From NCBI GenBank assembly GCA_001724785.1, contig MEDL01000007.1, positions 1-34,575 on the forward strand: a stretch of 34,575 nt of DNA, given 5' to 3'. The position numbers and the translations under genes were made by a program. Below are positions 25,083 to 32,506 of the stretch, in pieces (within the stretch, counting starts at the first letter, position 1; every line of letters begins with the position of its first letter). A model generated the notes under the pieces. That model did not search any database, was not told the DNA's origin, and saw only the letters and a list, made by a program, of their open reading frames with translations. Origin of the DNA: Acidovorax sp. SCN 68-22 (GTDB lineage: Bacteria; Pseudomonadota; Gammaproteobacteria; Burkholderiales; Burkholderiaceae_C).

Positions 25083-25922
25083 TCAGGCGCTCAGACCCGC
25101 GTCGCGCAGCACGGCGCGCGCGCGCTGCACCACCGGCAGGTCGACCATCTGGCCGTCCACGGCCACGGCGGAACCACCCGCCGTTTCAAATGCTTTGCAG
25201 ACGCGGCGCGCCCAGTCAAGCCGTTCAGGGCTCGGCGTGAACACCGCCTGGACGGTGGCCAGCTGCTTCGGGTGGATACACAGCTTGGCACCAAAGCCGA
25301 GTCGACGTGAGCGTTCGGTGTCGGCCTGCAAGCGTTGCAGGTCGTCGATGGCGGTGCTGACACCATCCACCGGCGCCGCCAGCCCGGCCAGCCGCGAAGC
25401 CAGCACCAGTTGGGAGCGGAAGGCCAGCAGCTCGATTTCCGTGCCATCGGGCGCACACTCAATGCCCAGATCCAGCGCCAGATCGACGCTGCCAAAGGCC
25501 AGCCGGATCACGCCCGGCACGCGTGCGATGCTGTCCATCTCATGCAGGCCGCGCGCCGACTCGATGATGGGCAGCACGTCCTGGTAGGTGGTCTCGACCA
25601 CGGTGCAAACGGCGTCGATGCCTTCGGCCTTGGGCAGCATGATGGCGGCCACGCCGGGGTGGCGGCACAGTTCCAGGTCATCGTCAAACCAGGGCGTGCC
25701 GGCGGCGTTGATGCGCACCACCAGCGGCGCGGCCTCGTCCAGCAGCGCCGCCAGCGCCTCGCGCGCGCGCACTTTGGCCTCGGGGGCCACTGCGTCTTCC
25801 AGGTCAACAATCACCGCGTCGGCACCGCTGGCGCGCGCCTTGGCAATGCGCTCGGGCCGGTCGGCGGGCACAAAAAGATAGGCATGCAGCAAAGCCTTTG
25901 GGCCAGAGGTATGGGCTGTCAT
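25083..25922 (-). CDS. HpcH/HpaI-CitE family CoA-ester lyase
   Basis: A 279-residue TIM-barrel lyase of the CitE type, which cleaves or forms beta-hydroxyacyl-CoAs such as citryl-, malyl- or citramalyl-CoA with Mg2+. Visible marks are 'YLFVPADRPERIAKA', 'AVIVDLEDAV', Arg70 in 'VVRIN', 'MLPKAEG', and the Mg ligands Glu121 (IESARGL) and Asp147 (FGSVDLALDLG), plus 'GAKLCIHPKQL'. The start overlaps the MmgE/PrpD stop by four bases (ATGA), so the two are coupled. The context with a CoA-transferase and PrpD fits a citramalyl- or methylcitrate-like route, but the substrate is not determined. Confidence 0.92.
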   Translation of the reverse strand: MTAHTSGPKALLHAYLFVPADRPERIAKARASGADAVIVDLEDAVAPEAKVRAREALAALLDEAAPLVVRINAAGTPWFDDDLELCRHPGVAAIMLPKAEGIDAVCTVVETTYQDVLPIIESARGLHEMDSIARVPGVIRLAFGSVDLALDLGIECAPDGTEIELLAFRSQLVLASRLAGLAAPVDGVSTAIDDLQRLQADTERSRRLGFGAKLCIHPKQLATVQAVFTPSPERLDWARRVCKAFETAGGSAVAVDGQMVDLPVVQRARAVLRDAGLSA

Positions 25923-27289
25923 GCGCGTGCCTCCAACCAGCGGTCCATGCGCGGCGCCTCGGCCACCGCCCAGACGCGCGCGATCAGCGCCTGAACCTCG
26001 GCAGGCGTAGCCCCCTTGCCGTAGGCTGCCAGGCGCTGCGCCTTGTCTTCGATCTCGGCGCGCGTCAGTGTGTTGCCGGGGTCGCCTTTGGGCTCATCGA
26101 CCCGCGCGCTCAAGCTGCGGCCATCGCGCGTCGTCACCGTCACCTTGCCGATCCAGCGCTGCGGGTAGGCCTGATCGACCTCGGCGTCGAGCTGCATGGT
26201 CACGCGGTCGCGCAAGGCGGCCACGCGCGGCGCGAGGTAATGCGCTTCAAATTCATTCAGCCCGGCAAAGCCGTATTCGGCCGCCAGCGCCAGCACCGTG
26301 CCCATCGAGAACTTGGCCTGGTGCACGGTGGCCGGCACGGTGACGCGGCCCAGCACGTCGATGGCGCCCTGGTGCACCTGGGTGGTGACGCTTTCGATGT
26401 CGTCGGCTTTCACGCCGTGCGTCTGCATCAGCGTCAGCAGCGCATCGGCGCTGGGGTGGGTGTGGCGGCACGAGGCGTGGTATTTGAACGAGGTTTCCGC
26501 CGTGGCCCAGCGCTGGCCCAGGCGGTCGGTCAGGCGCGCCGGATCGGCGTCGCTCGACATGCCCGCGGCCATGCCCTGCGCGCCTTCCAGAATCTGGCGC
26601 GCGCCGGTAAAACCGCTTCGCGCCAGGTAGGCCGAGGTCAGACCGCAGGATGCCGCGTGCGCGGTGTGCAGCTGCTTGGAGTCGGCGGCGTCGCGCAAAA
26701 ACTCCCACAGTCCGGCGGCTTGTGTGCCGGCGCTGCCGAAGGCATGCAGCATGGTGGCGGCATCGAGCTTGAGCAGCCGTCCGGCCGCTGCGGCGGCGGC
26801 CAGCGTGCCGGCGGTGGCCGTGGTGTGAAAGATGCGGTAGTGCGAGCGGCCCAGGAACTCGCCCACACGAATGCCGACTTCATAGCCCGCCACCACGGCG
26901 GCCAGGAACTCGCGGCCGCTGGCACCGATGTCCTGCGCGATGGCCAGCGCCACCGGGAACACGACGGCCGCGGGATGAAACACCGAGCCGTTGTGGACGT
27001 CATCCTGCTCGGCGAAGTGCGAGGCGGCCGCGTTGACCATCGCGGCGAAATGGGGCGAGGTGGTGCGGCGCGAGATCAGCACCTCGGCGCGGCCCGAGTC
27101 CGGCCCCATGGTGCGGGCATAGGCTTCGATGGCCTCGACCGGCCGGGCGCCCTTGCCCGCCAGCGCGGAGGCGTACCAGTCGAGGAACAGGTCTTCGGTG
27201 CGGCGCAGCACCGGCGCCGGAATGGTGTCGAATGACAGATCGGCGGCAAAGGCAGCCAGCGTCGCGCTCGGGTTTGTATCCAGGGTCAT
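25919..27289 (-). CDS. MmgE/PrpD family protein
   Basis: A 456-residue MmgE/PrpD protein, paralogous to 6874-8298. Features are 'LFLDWYASALAGKG', 'ASHFAEQDDVHNGSVFHPAAVVFPVALA', 'GYEVGIRVGEFLG', 'HTTATAGTLAAAAAAGRLL' and 'FKYHASCRHTHPSADAL'. The family contains hydratases, decarboxylases and epimerases of short polycarboxylic acids, so the exact reaction stays open. ATG 27289 starts 16 bases after the CaiB/BaiF stop, and the longer frame to 27337 runs into that gene. The 3' end overlaps the CitE-like gene. Order with CoA-transferase and lyase suggests one pathway. Confidence 0.91.
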   Translation of the reverse strand: MTLDTNPSATLAAFAADLSFDTIPAPVLRRTEDLFLDWYASALAGKGARPVEAIEAYARTMGPDSGRAEVLISRRTTSPHFAAMVNAAASHFAEQDDVHNGSVFHPAAVVFPVALAIAQDIGASGREFLAAVVAGYEVGIRVGEFLGRSHYRIFHTTATAGTLAAAAAAGRLLKLDAATMLHAFGSAGTQAAGLWEFLRDAADSKQLHTAHAASCGLTSAYLARSGFTGARQILEGAQGMAAGMSSDADPARLTDRLGQRWATAETSFKYHASCRHTHPSADALLTLMQTHGVKADDIESVTTQVHQGAIDVLGRVTVPATVHQAKFSMGTVLALAAEYGFAGLNEFEAHYLAPRVAALRDRVTMQLDAEVDQAYPQRWIGKVTVTTRDGRSLSARVDEPKGDPGNTLTRAEIEDKAQRLAAYGKGATPAEVQALIARVWAVAEAPRMDRWLEARA

Positions 27290-27305
27290 GGCATCGATCT
27301 CGCAG

Positions 27306-28484
27306 TCAGATGGCTTTGTCCGCACGCAGCCGGGCAATGTCAGTCTCGCCGTAGCCGAGCTCGGTCAGGATGGCTTCGGTGTGCTGGCCCAGCGCAGGCA
27401 CCGGCCCCATGGGCGGCGGCGGCTCGCTGCCATTGACGTGGTGCGGCGGGTACAGCGCCGGCAACGTGCCGCCGGGCGAGCCGATCTCGGTCCAGCGCCC
27501 GCGCGCCGCGAGTTGCGGGTGCTTCCACAGGTCGGCCATCTCGTTGAGCTGGCCATTGGCGATTTGCGCCGCATCCAGCCGCGCCACCAGTTGCGCCGCG
27601 GTCAGGGTGGCGCAGACGCCTTCGATGATGCCGCGCAGTTTCTCGCGCTGGGCCAGCCGGTTGGCGTTGCCCAGGTACTGTGCGGTCAGCTCGGGCAATT
27701 GCAACACCTGGTTGCAGAAGGTGGCCCATTCGCGGTCGTGCTGCACCGCCAGCACCACTTGCTTGCCGTCGCCGCAGGCAAAGGGGCCGTAGGGGTAAAT
27801 GGCGGCGTGCGAGGCGCCGGCACGCGGCGGCGGCGGCTGGCCGTCCAGCGTGTAATAGAGCGGGAAGCCCATCCATTCGGACATGGCTTCGAGCATCGAG
27901 ATTTCGAGCCGCTGGCCGCGCCCGGTGCGCCCACGCTCCAGCAAGGCGGCCAGCACGCTGCTGTAAGCGTACATGCCGGCGGCGATGTCGGCAATCGACA
28001 GGCCGGCCTTGGAGGGCTGTTCGGGCGTGCCCGTGACGGAGACAAAACCGGCCTCGCTCTGGATCAGCAGGTCATAGGCTTTTTTCTCGGTGTAGGGGCC
28101 GCCGTCGCCGTAGCCCGAGATGTCGCACACCACGATGCGCGGATTGACCGGCGCCAGGCTGGCGTGGTCCAGTCCCATGCGCGCGGCAGCACCGGGCGCC
28201 AGATTCTGCACCAGCACGTCGGCGCGCTCCACCAGCTTTTGCAGCACGGCGCGGGCATCTGGGTGCTTGAGGTCGAGCGTCAGGCTTTCCTTGGAGCGGT
28301 TGCACCAGACGAAGTGGGAAGCCGAGCCGTGGGCCCGGCTGTCGTAGGCGCGGGCGAAGTCGCCCTCACCCGGGCGCTCGACCTTGATGACGCGCGCGCC
28401 GAGGTCGGCCAGTTGGCGGGTGCAGAACGGCGCGGCAATCGCGTGCTCCAGCGTAACGATCAGCATTCCTTCCAATGGACGCAT
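27306..28484 (-). CDS. CaiB/BaiF (family III) CoA-transferase
   Basis: A 392-residue formyl-CoA transferase-like enzyme. It begins 'MRPLEGMLIVTLEHAIAAPF', then 'LADLGARVIKVERPGEGDFAR' and 'NRSKESLTLDLKHP'. The catalytic Asp138 is in 'KKAYDLLIQSEAGF', followed by 'SIADIAAGMYAYSSVLAAL'. It would activate an acid by moving CoA from a donor such as succinyl-CoA. ATG 28484 is selected because the family N-terminus begins exactly there; the open frame further upstream is inside the ACAD gene. It lies 11 bases after the ACAD stop. The C-terminal 'PPPPMGPVPALGQHTEAIL' resembles the partial transferase at 2-289. Confidence 0.94.
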   Translation of the reverse strand: MRPLEGMLIVTLEHAIAAPFCTRQLADLGARVIKVERPGEGDFARAYDSRAHGSASHFVWCNRSKESLTLDLKHPDARAVLQKLVERADVLVQNLAPGAAARMGLDHASLAPVNPRIVVCDISGYGDGGPYTEKKAYDLLIQSEAGFVSVTGTPEQPSKAGLSIADIAAGMYAYSSVLAALLERGRTGRGQRLEISMLEAMSEWMGFPLYYTLDGQPPPPRAGASHAAIYPYGPFACGDGKQVVLAVQHDREWATFCNQVLQLPELTAQYLGNANRLAQREKLRGIIEGVCATLTAAQLVARLDAAQIANGQLNEMADLWKHPQLAARGRWTEIGSPGGTLPALYPPHHVNGSEPPPPMGPVPALGQHTEAILTELGYGETDIARLRADKAI

Positions 28485-28495
28485 GGCAATTTCTT

Positions 28496-29653
28496 TCAGA
28501 ATGAACGGGGCAGATCCAGCACGTGTTCGGCCACGTAGCTCAGGATCAGGTTGGTGGAGATCGGCGCCACCTGGTACAGCCGGGTTTCGCGGAACTTGCG
28601 CTCGATGTCGTATTCGCAGGCGAAACCAAAGCCGCCATGGGTCTGAATGGCGGTGTTGGCCGCCTCCCAGGAGGCTTTGGCGGCCAGGTACTTGGCCATA
28701 TTGGCCTCTGCGCCACACGGTTGGTGGGCGTCAAACAGCTCGCAGGCACGCCAGCGCATCAGGTCAGCGGCCTCGGTCTCGATGTGTGCCTCGGCCAGGG
28801 GAAACTGCACGCCCTGGTTCTGCCCGATCGGGCGGTCAAACACGCGGCGCTCACTGGCATAGCGGGCGCTGCGCTCGACGAACCAGCGGGCGTCGCCAAT
28901 GCACTCGGCGGCAATCAGCGTGCGCTCAGCGTTCAGTCCGTCCAGGATGTACTTGAAACCTTTGCCCTCCTCGCCGATCAGGTTCTCGGCCGGGATTTCG
29001 AGGTTGTCAAAAAACAGCTCATTGGTCTCGTGGTTAACCATGTTGCGGATCGGGTTCACCGTCATGCCCTGGCCAATGGCCTGGTGCAGGTCAACGATGA
29101 AGATCGACATGCCCTCTGACTTGCGCTTCACATCTTTGAGCGGGGTGGTGCGTGCCAGCAAAATCATGAGGTCGGAGTGCTGAATCCGCGAGATCCAGAC
29201 CTTCTGGCCATTGACCACATAGCGGTCGCCCTGCTTGACCGCGGTGGTCTTGATTTTGGTGGTGTCGGTGCCTGTGGTTGGCTCGGTCACGCCCATGGAC
29301 TGCAGGCGCAGATCGCCGCTGGCAATTTTGGGCAGGTAGAGGCGCTTCTGCTCATCCGAGCCATGGCGCAGCAAGGTGCCCATGTTGTACATCTGGCCGT
29401 GACAGGCGCCGGCATTGCCGCCGCAGCGGTTGACCTCTTCCATCACCACCGAGGCTTCGGCCAGACCCAAGCCAGCTCCGCCGTACTCCTGCGGAATCAT
29501 CACCGCCAGCCAGCCGGCCCTGGTCAGCGCGTCCACACACGCCTCGGGGTAAGCACGGGCATCGTCAATCTTGCGAAAGTACTCGTCGGGGAAGCGTTTG
29601 AAAAGATCGCGCAGGGCGGCGCGCAACTCGGGGTAACGTTCTTGGTTCATCAT
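28496..29653 (-). CDS. acyl-CoA dehydrogenase (helix-G glutamate type)
   Basis: A 385-residue ACAD closely related to 310-1470. Shared marks are 'PQEYGGAGLGLAEASVVMEEVNR', 'GACHGQMYNMGTLLRHGS', 'MGVTEPTTGTDT', 'NGQKVWISR' and 'FDRPIGQNQGVQFPLAEAHI'. As in its paralogue, the C-terminal EGT motif is replaced (YQVAPISTNLIL), and a Glu in 'GLNAERTLIAAECIG' is placed to be the base, as in isovaleryl-CoA dehydrogenase. Two adjacent ATG codons (29653, 29650) could start it. It lies between a MenB/BadI-like crotonase gene and a CaiB/BaiF gene, so it probably oxidises the CoA ester made by the transferase. Confidence 0.94.
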   Translation of the reverse strand: MMNQERYPELRAALRDLFKRFPDEYFRKIDDARAYPEACVDALTRAGWLAVMIPQEYGGAGLGLAEASVVMEEVNRCGGNAGACHGQMYNMGTLLRHGSDEQKRLYLPKIASGDLRLQSMGVTEPTTGTDTTKIKTTAVKQGDRYVVNGQKVWISRIQHSDLMILLARTTPLKDVKRKSEGMSIFIVDLHQAIGQGMTVNPIRNMVNHETNELFFDNLEIPAENLIGEEGKGFKYILDGLNAERTLIAAECIGDARWFVERSARYASERRVFDRPIGQNQGVQFPLAEAHIETEAADLMRWRACELFDAHQPCGAEANMAKYLAAKASWEAANTAIQTHGGFGFACEYDIERKFRETRLYQVAPISTNLILSYVAEHVLDLPRSF

Positions 29654-29705
29654 TTTTCAGTCTCTAAAAGTTCCCCGCTGAGCCGCGCAGGACAAAGATT
29701 ACCGG

Positions 29706-30491
29706 TTAGCGGAATTTGCTGAAGTCGGGCTTGCGTTTTTCAAGAAAGGCGCTGGCCCCTTCCTGCTGCTCGCCGGTACTGAAATAGTTGGGTGCCACTT
29801 CCTGGATCAGGTCGTTCATGTCCTTGCCCATGATCGGGGCCATGTGGTGGTAGAACGAACACTTGACGATCTTCAGGCAGGTCGGCGACAGCGACAGCAA
29901 TTCGTCGCAGTACTTCTGCACTTCTTCGTCGAGCTGGGCCATGGGCACCACCGAATTGGCCAGGCCCCAGTCGAACGCCTGCTTCGCGCTGTAGCGGCGG
30001 CACAGCATCCACAGCTCGCGCGCACGCTTGTGGCCAAGCACATTGGCCGAATGCGAGACGATGTAACCACCCGCCGGTGAACCGACGCGCGGGCCGTTCT
30101 GGCCAAAGATCGCGTGCTCGGCGGCAATCGTGAAGTCACAGAAATAGGCAATGTGGTGACCGGCGCCAATCGCGTAGCCGTTGACGCGCGCGATCACGGG
30201 CTTTGGGCATTCGGCGATCTGGCGGTTGAAGTTGAATTCCAGGTCCTGCAGGCCGCTCTTGCCGCTGCTGTCGCCCTTTTCCCAGTTGACATCACCGCCG
30301 ACGCAAAAGGCGCGCTCGCCCGTACCGGTCAGCACGATCACGCCGACCTTCGGATCATTGCCGGCCTGGGCCAGCAGCCGCTCCATCTCTTTGATCGTAT
30401 CGCCGGTGAACGCGTTGAGCGTCTTGGGTCGGTTGATGGTGATGGTGGCGACAAAGTTCTTGACTTCGTAAATGACTTCCTGATCGCTCAT
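29706..30491 (-). CDS. MenB/BadI-like crotonase with changed catalytic residues
   Basis: A 261-residue crotonase most like 1,4-dihydroxynaphthoyl-CoA synthase (MenB) and 2-ketocyclohexanecarboxyl-CoA hydrolase (BadI). Evidence is 'IYEVKNFVATITINRPKTLNAF', 'GERAFCVGGDVNW', 'AIFGQNGPRVGS', 'GHKRARELWMLCRRYSAKQAFDWGL' and the tail 'EKRKPDFSKFR'. The MenB catalytic Asp (in SFDGG) is Ala140 here (SPAGGY), and the C-terminal Tyr position is Phe237, with Tyr236 beside it. Neither glutamate of ordinary hydratases is present. It is therefore likely a ring- or C-C-acting relative with its own chemistry, or a hydrolase. GAGGAAA precedes the ATG. Confidence 0.88.
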   Translation of the reverse strand: MSDQEVIYEVKNFVATITINRPKTLNAFTGDTIKEMERLLAQAGNDPKVGVIVLTGTGERAFCVGGDVNWEKGDSSGKSGLQDLEFNFNRQIAECPKPVIARVNGYAIGAGHHIAYFCDFTIAAEHAIFGQNGPRVGSPAGGYIVSHSANVLGHKRARELWMLCRRYSAKQAFDWGLANSVVPMAQLDEEVQKYCDELLSLSPTCLKIVKCSFYHHMAPIMGKDMNDLIQEVAPNYFSTGEQQEGASAFLEKRKPDFSKFR

Positions 30492-30523
30492 GGTGTTTCC
30501 TCGTGAAAAAAAGTTGGGGGAAA

Positions 30524-32506
30524 TCAGCGGCTCTGCGTGGCATGCCCGCGTGCAAATTCAAGAAACCAGTCCAGGCTGGCGGGGTTGGTCAGTGCATCGC
30601 GGTTGACCACTTTGTCGATGGGCTGGCCGAGCAGCAGCTTCTTGATCGGCAGTTCGAGCTTCTTGCCGGTGAGCGTGCGCGGCACCTCGGCCACGGCAAA
30701 CACCGCGTCCGGCACATGGCGCGGCGACGCGGCCGCGCGGATGGCGCTCTGGATGCGCCCGATCAGCGGCGCGTCCAGCACCACGCCCGGACGCAGCACG
30801 ACGAACATCGGCATGTAGCTTTCGCGCCCCAGATATTCAAGGTCGACCACCAGGCTGTCGAGCACTTCGGGCAGCGCCTCGACCACGCTGTAGATGTCGC
30901 TCGTGCCCATGCGCACGCCGTGGCGGTTGATGGTGGTGTCGCTGCGACCGTAGATGATTGCGCCGCCGCGCGGTGTGATGCGAAGCCAGTCGCCATGCCG
31001 CCAGACGCCGGGGTACATGTCGAAATAACTGTCCAGATAGCGCCGGTTGCCGGGGTCGTTCCAGAAGTAGAGGGGCATGGACGGCATGGGCGCGGTGCAG
31101 ACCAACTCACCCACCTCGTCCACGACCAGCTGGCCCTGCTCGCTGAAGGCCTCGACGCGCGCCCCAAGGCAGCGCCCCTGCATTTCTCCCACGACAACGG
31201 GCAGGGTCGGCACGCCGCCGACGAAGGCCCCGGCGAAGTCGGTGCCGCCGGAGATCGGGTTGATCCAGACATCGCGCCCGACATGCTTGGCAATCCACTG
31301 GTAGCTTTCCGGGGACAGTGGCGAGCCGGTCGAACCCACGGTGCGCAGCGGCCCCAGCGCGCCCACCTCGCGCGGCTCGACATCGGCTTTCTGGCAGGCC
31401 GCATAAAACGCCGCACCGGCACCCAGAAACGTCACGCCGACTTCCCCAGCGAAACGCCACAGCGTGGTGTAGTCGGGCCAGGCCGGGTTGCCGTCGTACA
31501 GGCAGGCCGTCGCCCCCACCAGCAAACCGCCCACCTGGCAGTTCCACATGATCCAGCCGGTGGTGGAAAACCAGTGGAAGCGGTCTTCGGGACCGAGGTC
31601 GTTGTGCAGGCGCATCAGCTTGACCTGCTCCAGCACAATGCCGCCATGGCCGTGCACGATGGGTTTGGGCAAGCCGGTGGTGCCCGACGAATACACCACC
31701 CACAGCGGGTGGTCGAAAGGCAGTGACTCGATGCGCAGTTCAGCCGGGGCGCTGACCACCTCGCTCCAGAGCACGCCACCGCGCAGCGCGTCCGCGCTGG
31801 CGCTGCGCTCCAGGCAGGGCAAGAGCACGCAGCGCTCGACGCTGGGCAGCCCGTCGAGCAGCGTGGCCACGGCTTCGCGCCGGTCGAAGCGCTTGCCACC
31901 CCAGTGGTAGCCATCGACCGCGATCAACACCTTCGGATCGATCTGCCGGAAACGGTCCAGCACCGTGGGCGCCCCCATGTCGGGCGAGCACACCGACCAG
32001 ACCGCCCCCACCGAAACCGTGGCCAGAAAAGCCACGATGGTCTGCGGAATATTGGGCAGGTAGGCCACCACGCGGTCGCCCGGCCCCACGCCCGCCGCGC
32101 GCAGCCACTGGGCCAGCGCCGCCACCTGGTCTTGCAGCGTGCGCCAGGACATGTCCGCCCGCTCGCCCGCTTCATTGCGGAAGACGATGGCCGGTCTGGC
32201 GTCCGTGGCGTGCCGGAACACCTGCCGCGCATAGTTGGTGCGCGCGCCCACAAACCATTGCGCGCCTGGCATCCGGCGATCGCTCAGAACCGGGCCATTC
32301 CAGTCGTCGAGCGGCAACTCGAAATACTCGACGATGGCGCGCCAGAAGACCTCCAGGTCATCCACGGACCATTGCCACAAGGCCTCGTAGTCGGCAAAGC
32401 GCAGGCCTTTTTCGCGTTCCAGCCATTGTTGGAAACGGGTCACCTCGGCACCCGCGATGCGATCCGCGCGGGGGGTCCACAAGATGTCGGTGGAAGACGG
32501 GCTCAT
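30524..32506 (-). CDS. aacS: acetoacetate-CoA ligase (acetoacetyl-CoA synthetase)
   Basis: A 660-residue ANL enzyme that makes acetoacetyl-CoA from acetoacetate, ATP and CoA. It matches the family in length and in the N-terminal 'FQQWLEREKGLRFADYEALWQWSV', 'SPDMGAPTVLDRFRQI', P-loop 'YSSGTTGLPKPIVH', 'FHWFSTTGWIMWN', 'ISGGTDFAGAFVGG' and 'GRSDTTINRHGVRMGTSDIY', with the catalytic lysine region 'PRTLTGKKLELPIKK'. Its start overlaps the CaiB/BaiF stop by four bases (ATGA). It implies that acetoacetate is released or consumed by the pathway. A related beta-keto acid cannot be excluded as substrate. Confidence 0.93.
   Translation of the reverse strand: MSPSSTDILWTPRADRIAGAEVTRFQQWLEREKGLRFADYEALWQWSVDDLEVFWRAIVEYFELPLDDWNGPVLSDRRMPGAQWFVGARTNYARQVFRHATDARPAIVFRNEAGERADMSWRTLQDQVAALAQWLRAAGVGPGDRVVAYLPNIPQTIVAFLATVSVGAVWSVCSPDMGAPTVLDRFRQIDPKVLIAVDGYHWGGKRFDRREAVATLLDGLPSVERCVLLPCLERSASADALRGGVLWSEVVSAPAELRIESLPFDHPLWVVYSSGTTGLPKPIVHGHGGIVLEQVKLMRLHNDLGPEDRFHWFSTTGWIMWNCQVGGLLVGATACLYDGNPAWPDYTTLWRFAGEVGVTFLGAGAAFYAACQKADVEPREVGALGPLRTVGSTGSPLSPESYQWIAKHVGRDVWINPISGGTDFAGAFVGGVPTLPVVVGEMQGRCLGARVEAFSEQGQLVVDEVGELVCTAPMPSMPLYFWNDPGNRRYLDSYFDMYPGVWRHGDWLRITPRGGAIIYGRSDTTINRHGVRMGTSDIYSVVEALPEVLDSLVVDLEYLGRESYMPMFVVLRPGVVLDAPLIGRIQSAIRAAASPRHVPDAVFAVAEVPRTLTGKKLELPIKKLLLGQPIDKVVNRDALTNPASLDWFLEFARGHATQSR

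Noticed and set aside
25898-27235. 445-codon plus-strand open frame opposite the MmgE/PrpD gene
   Set aside because: It is antisense to a gene with clear family motifs and overlapping operon junctions, and has shadow-type composition.
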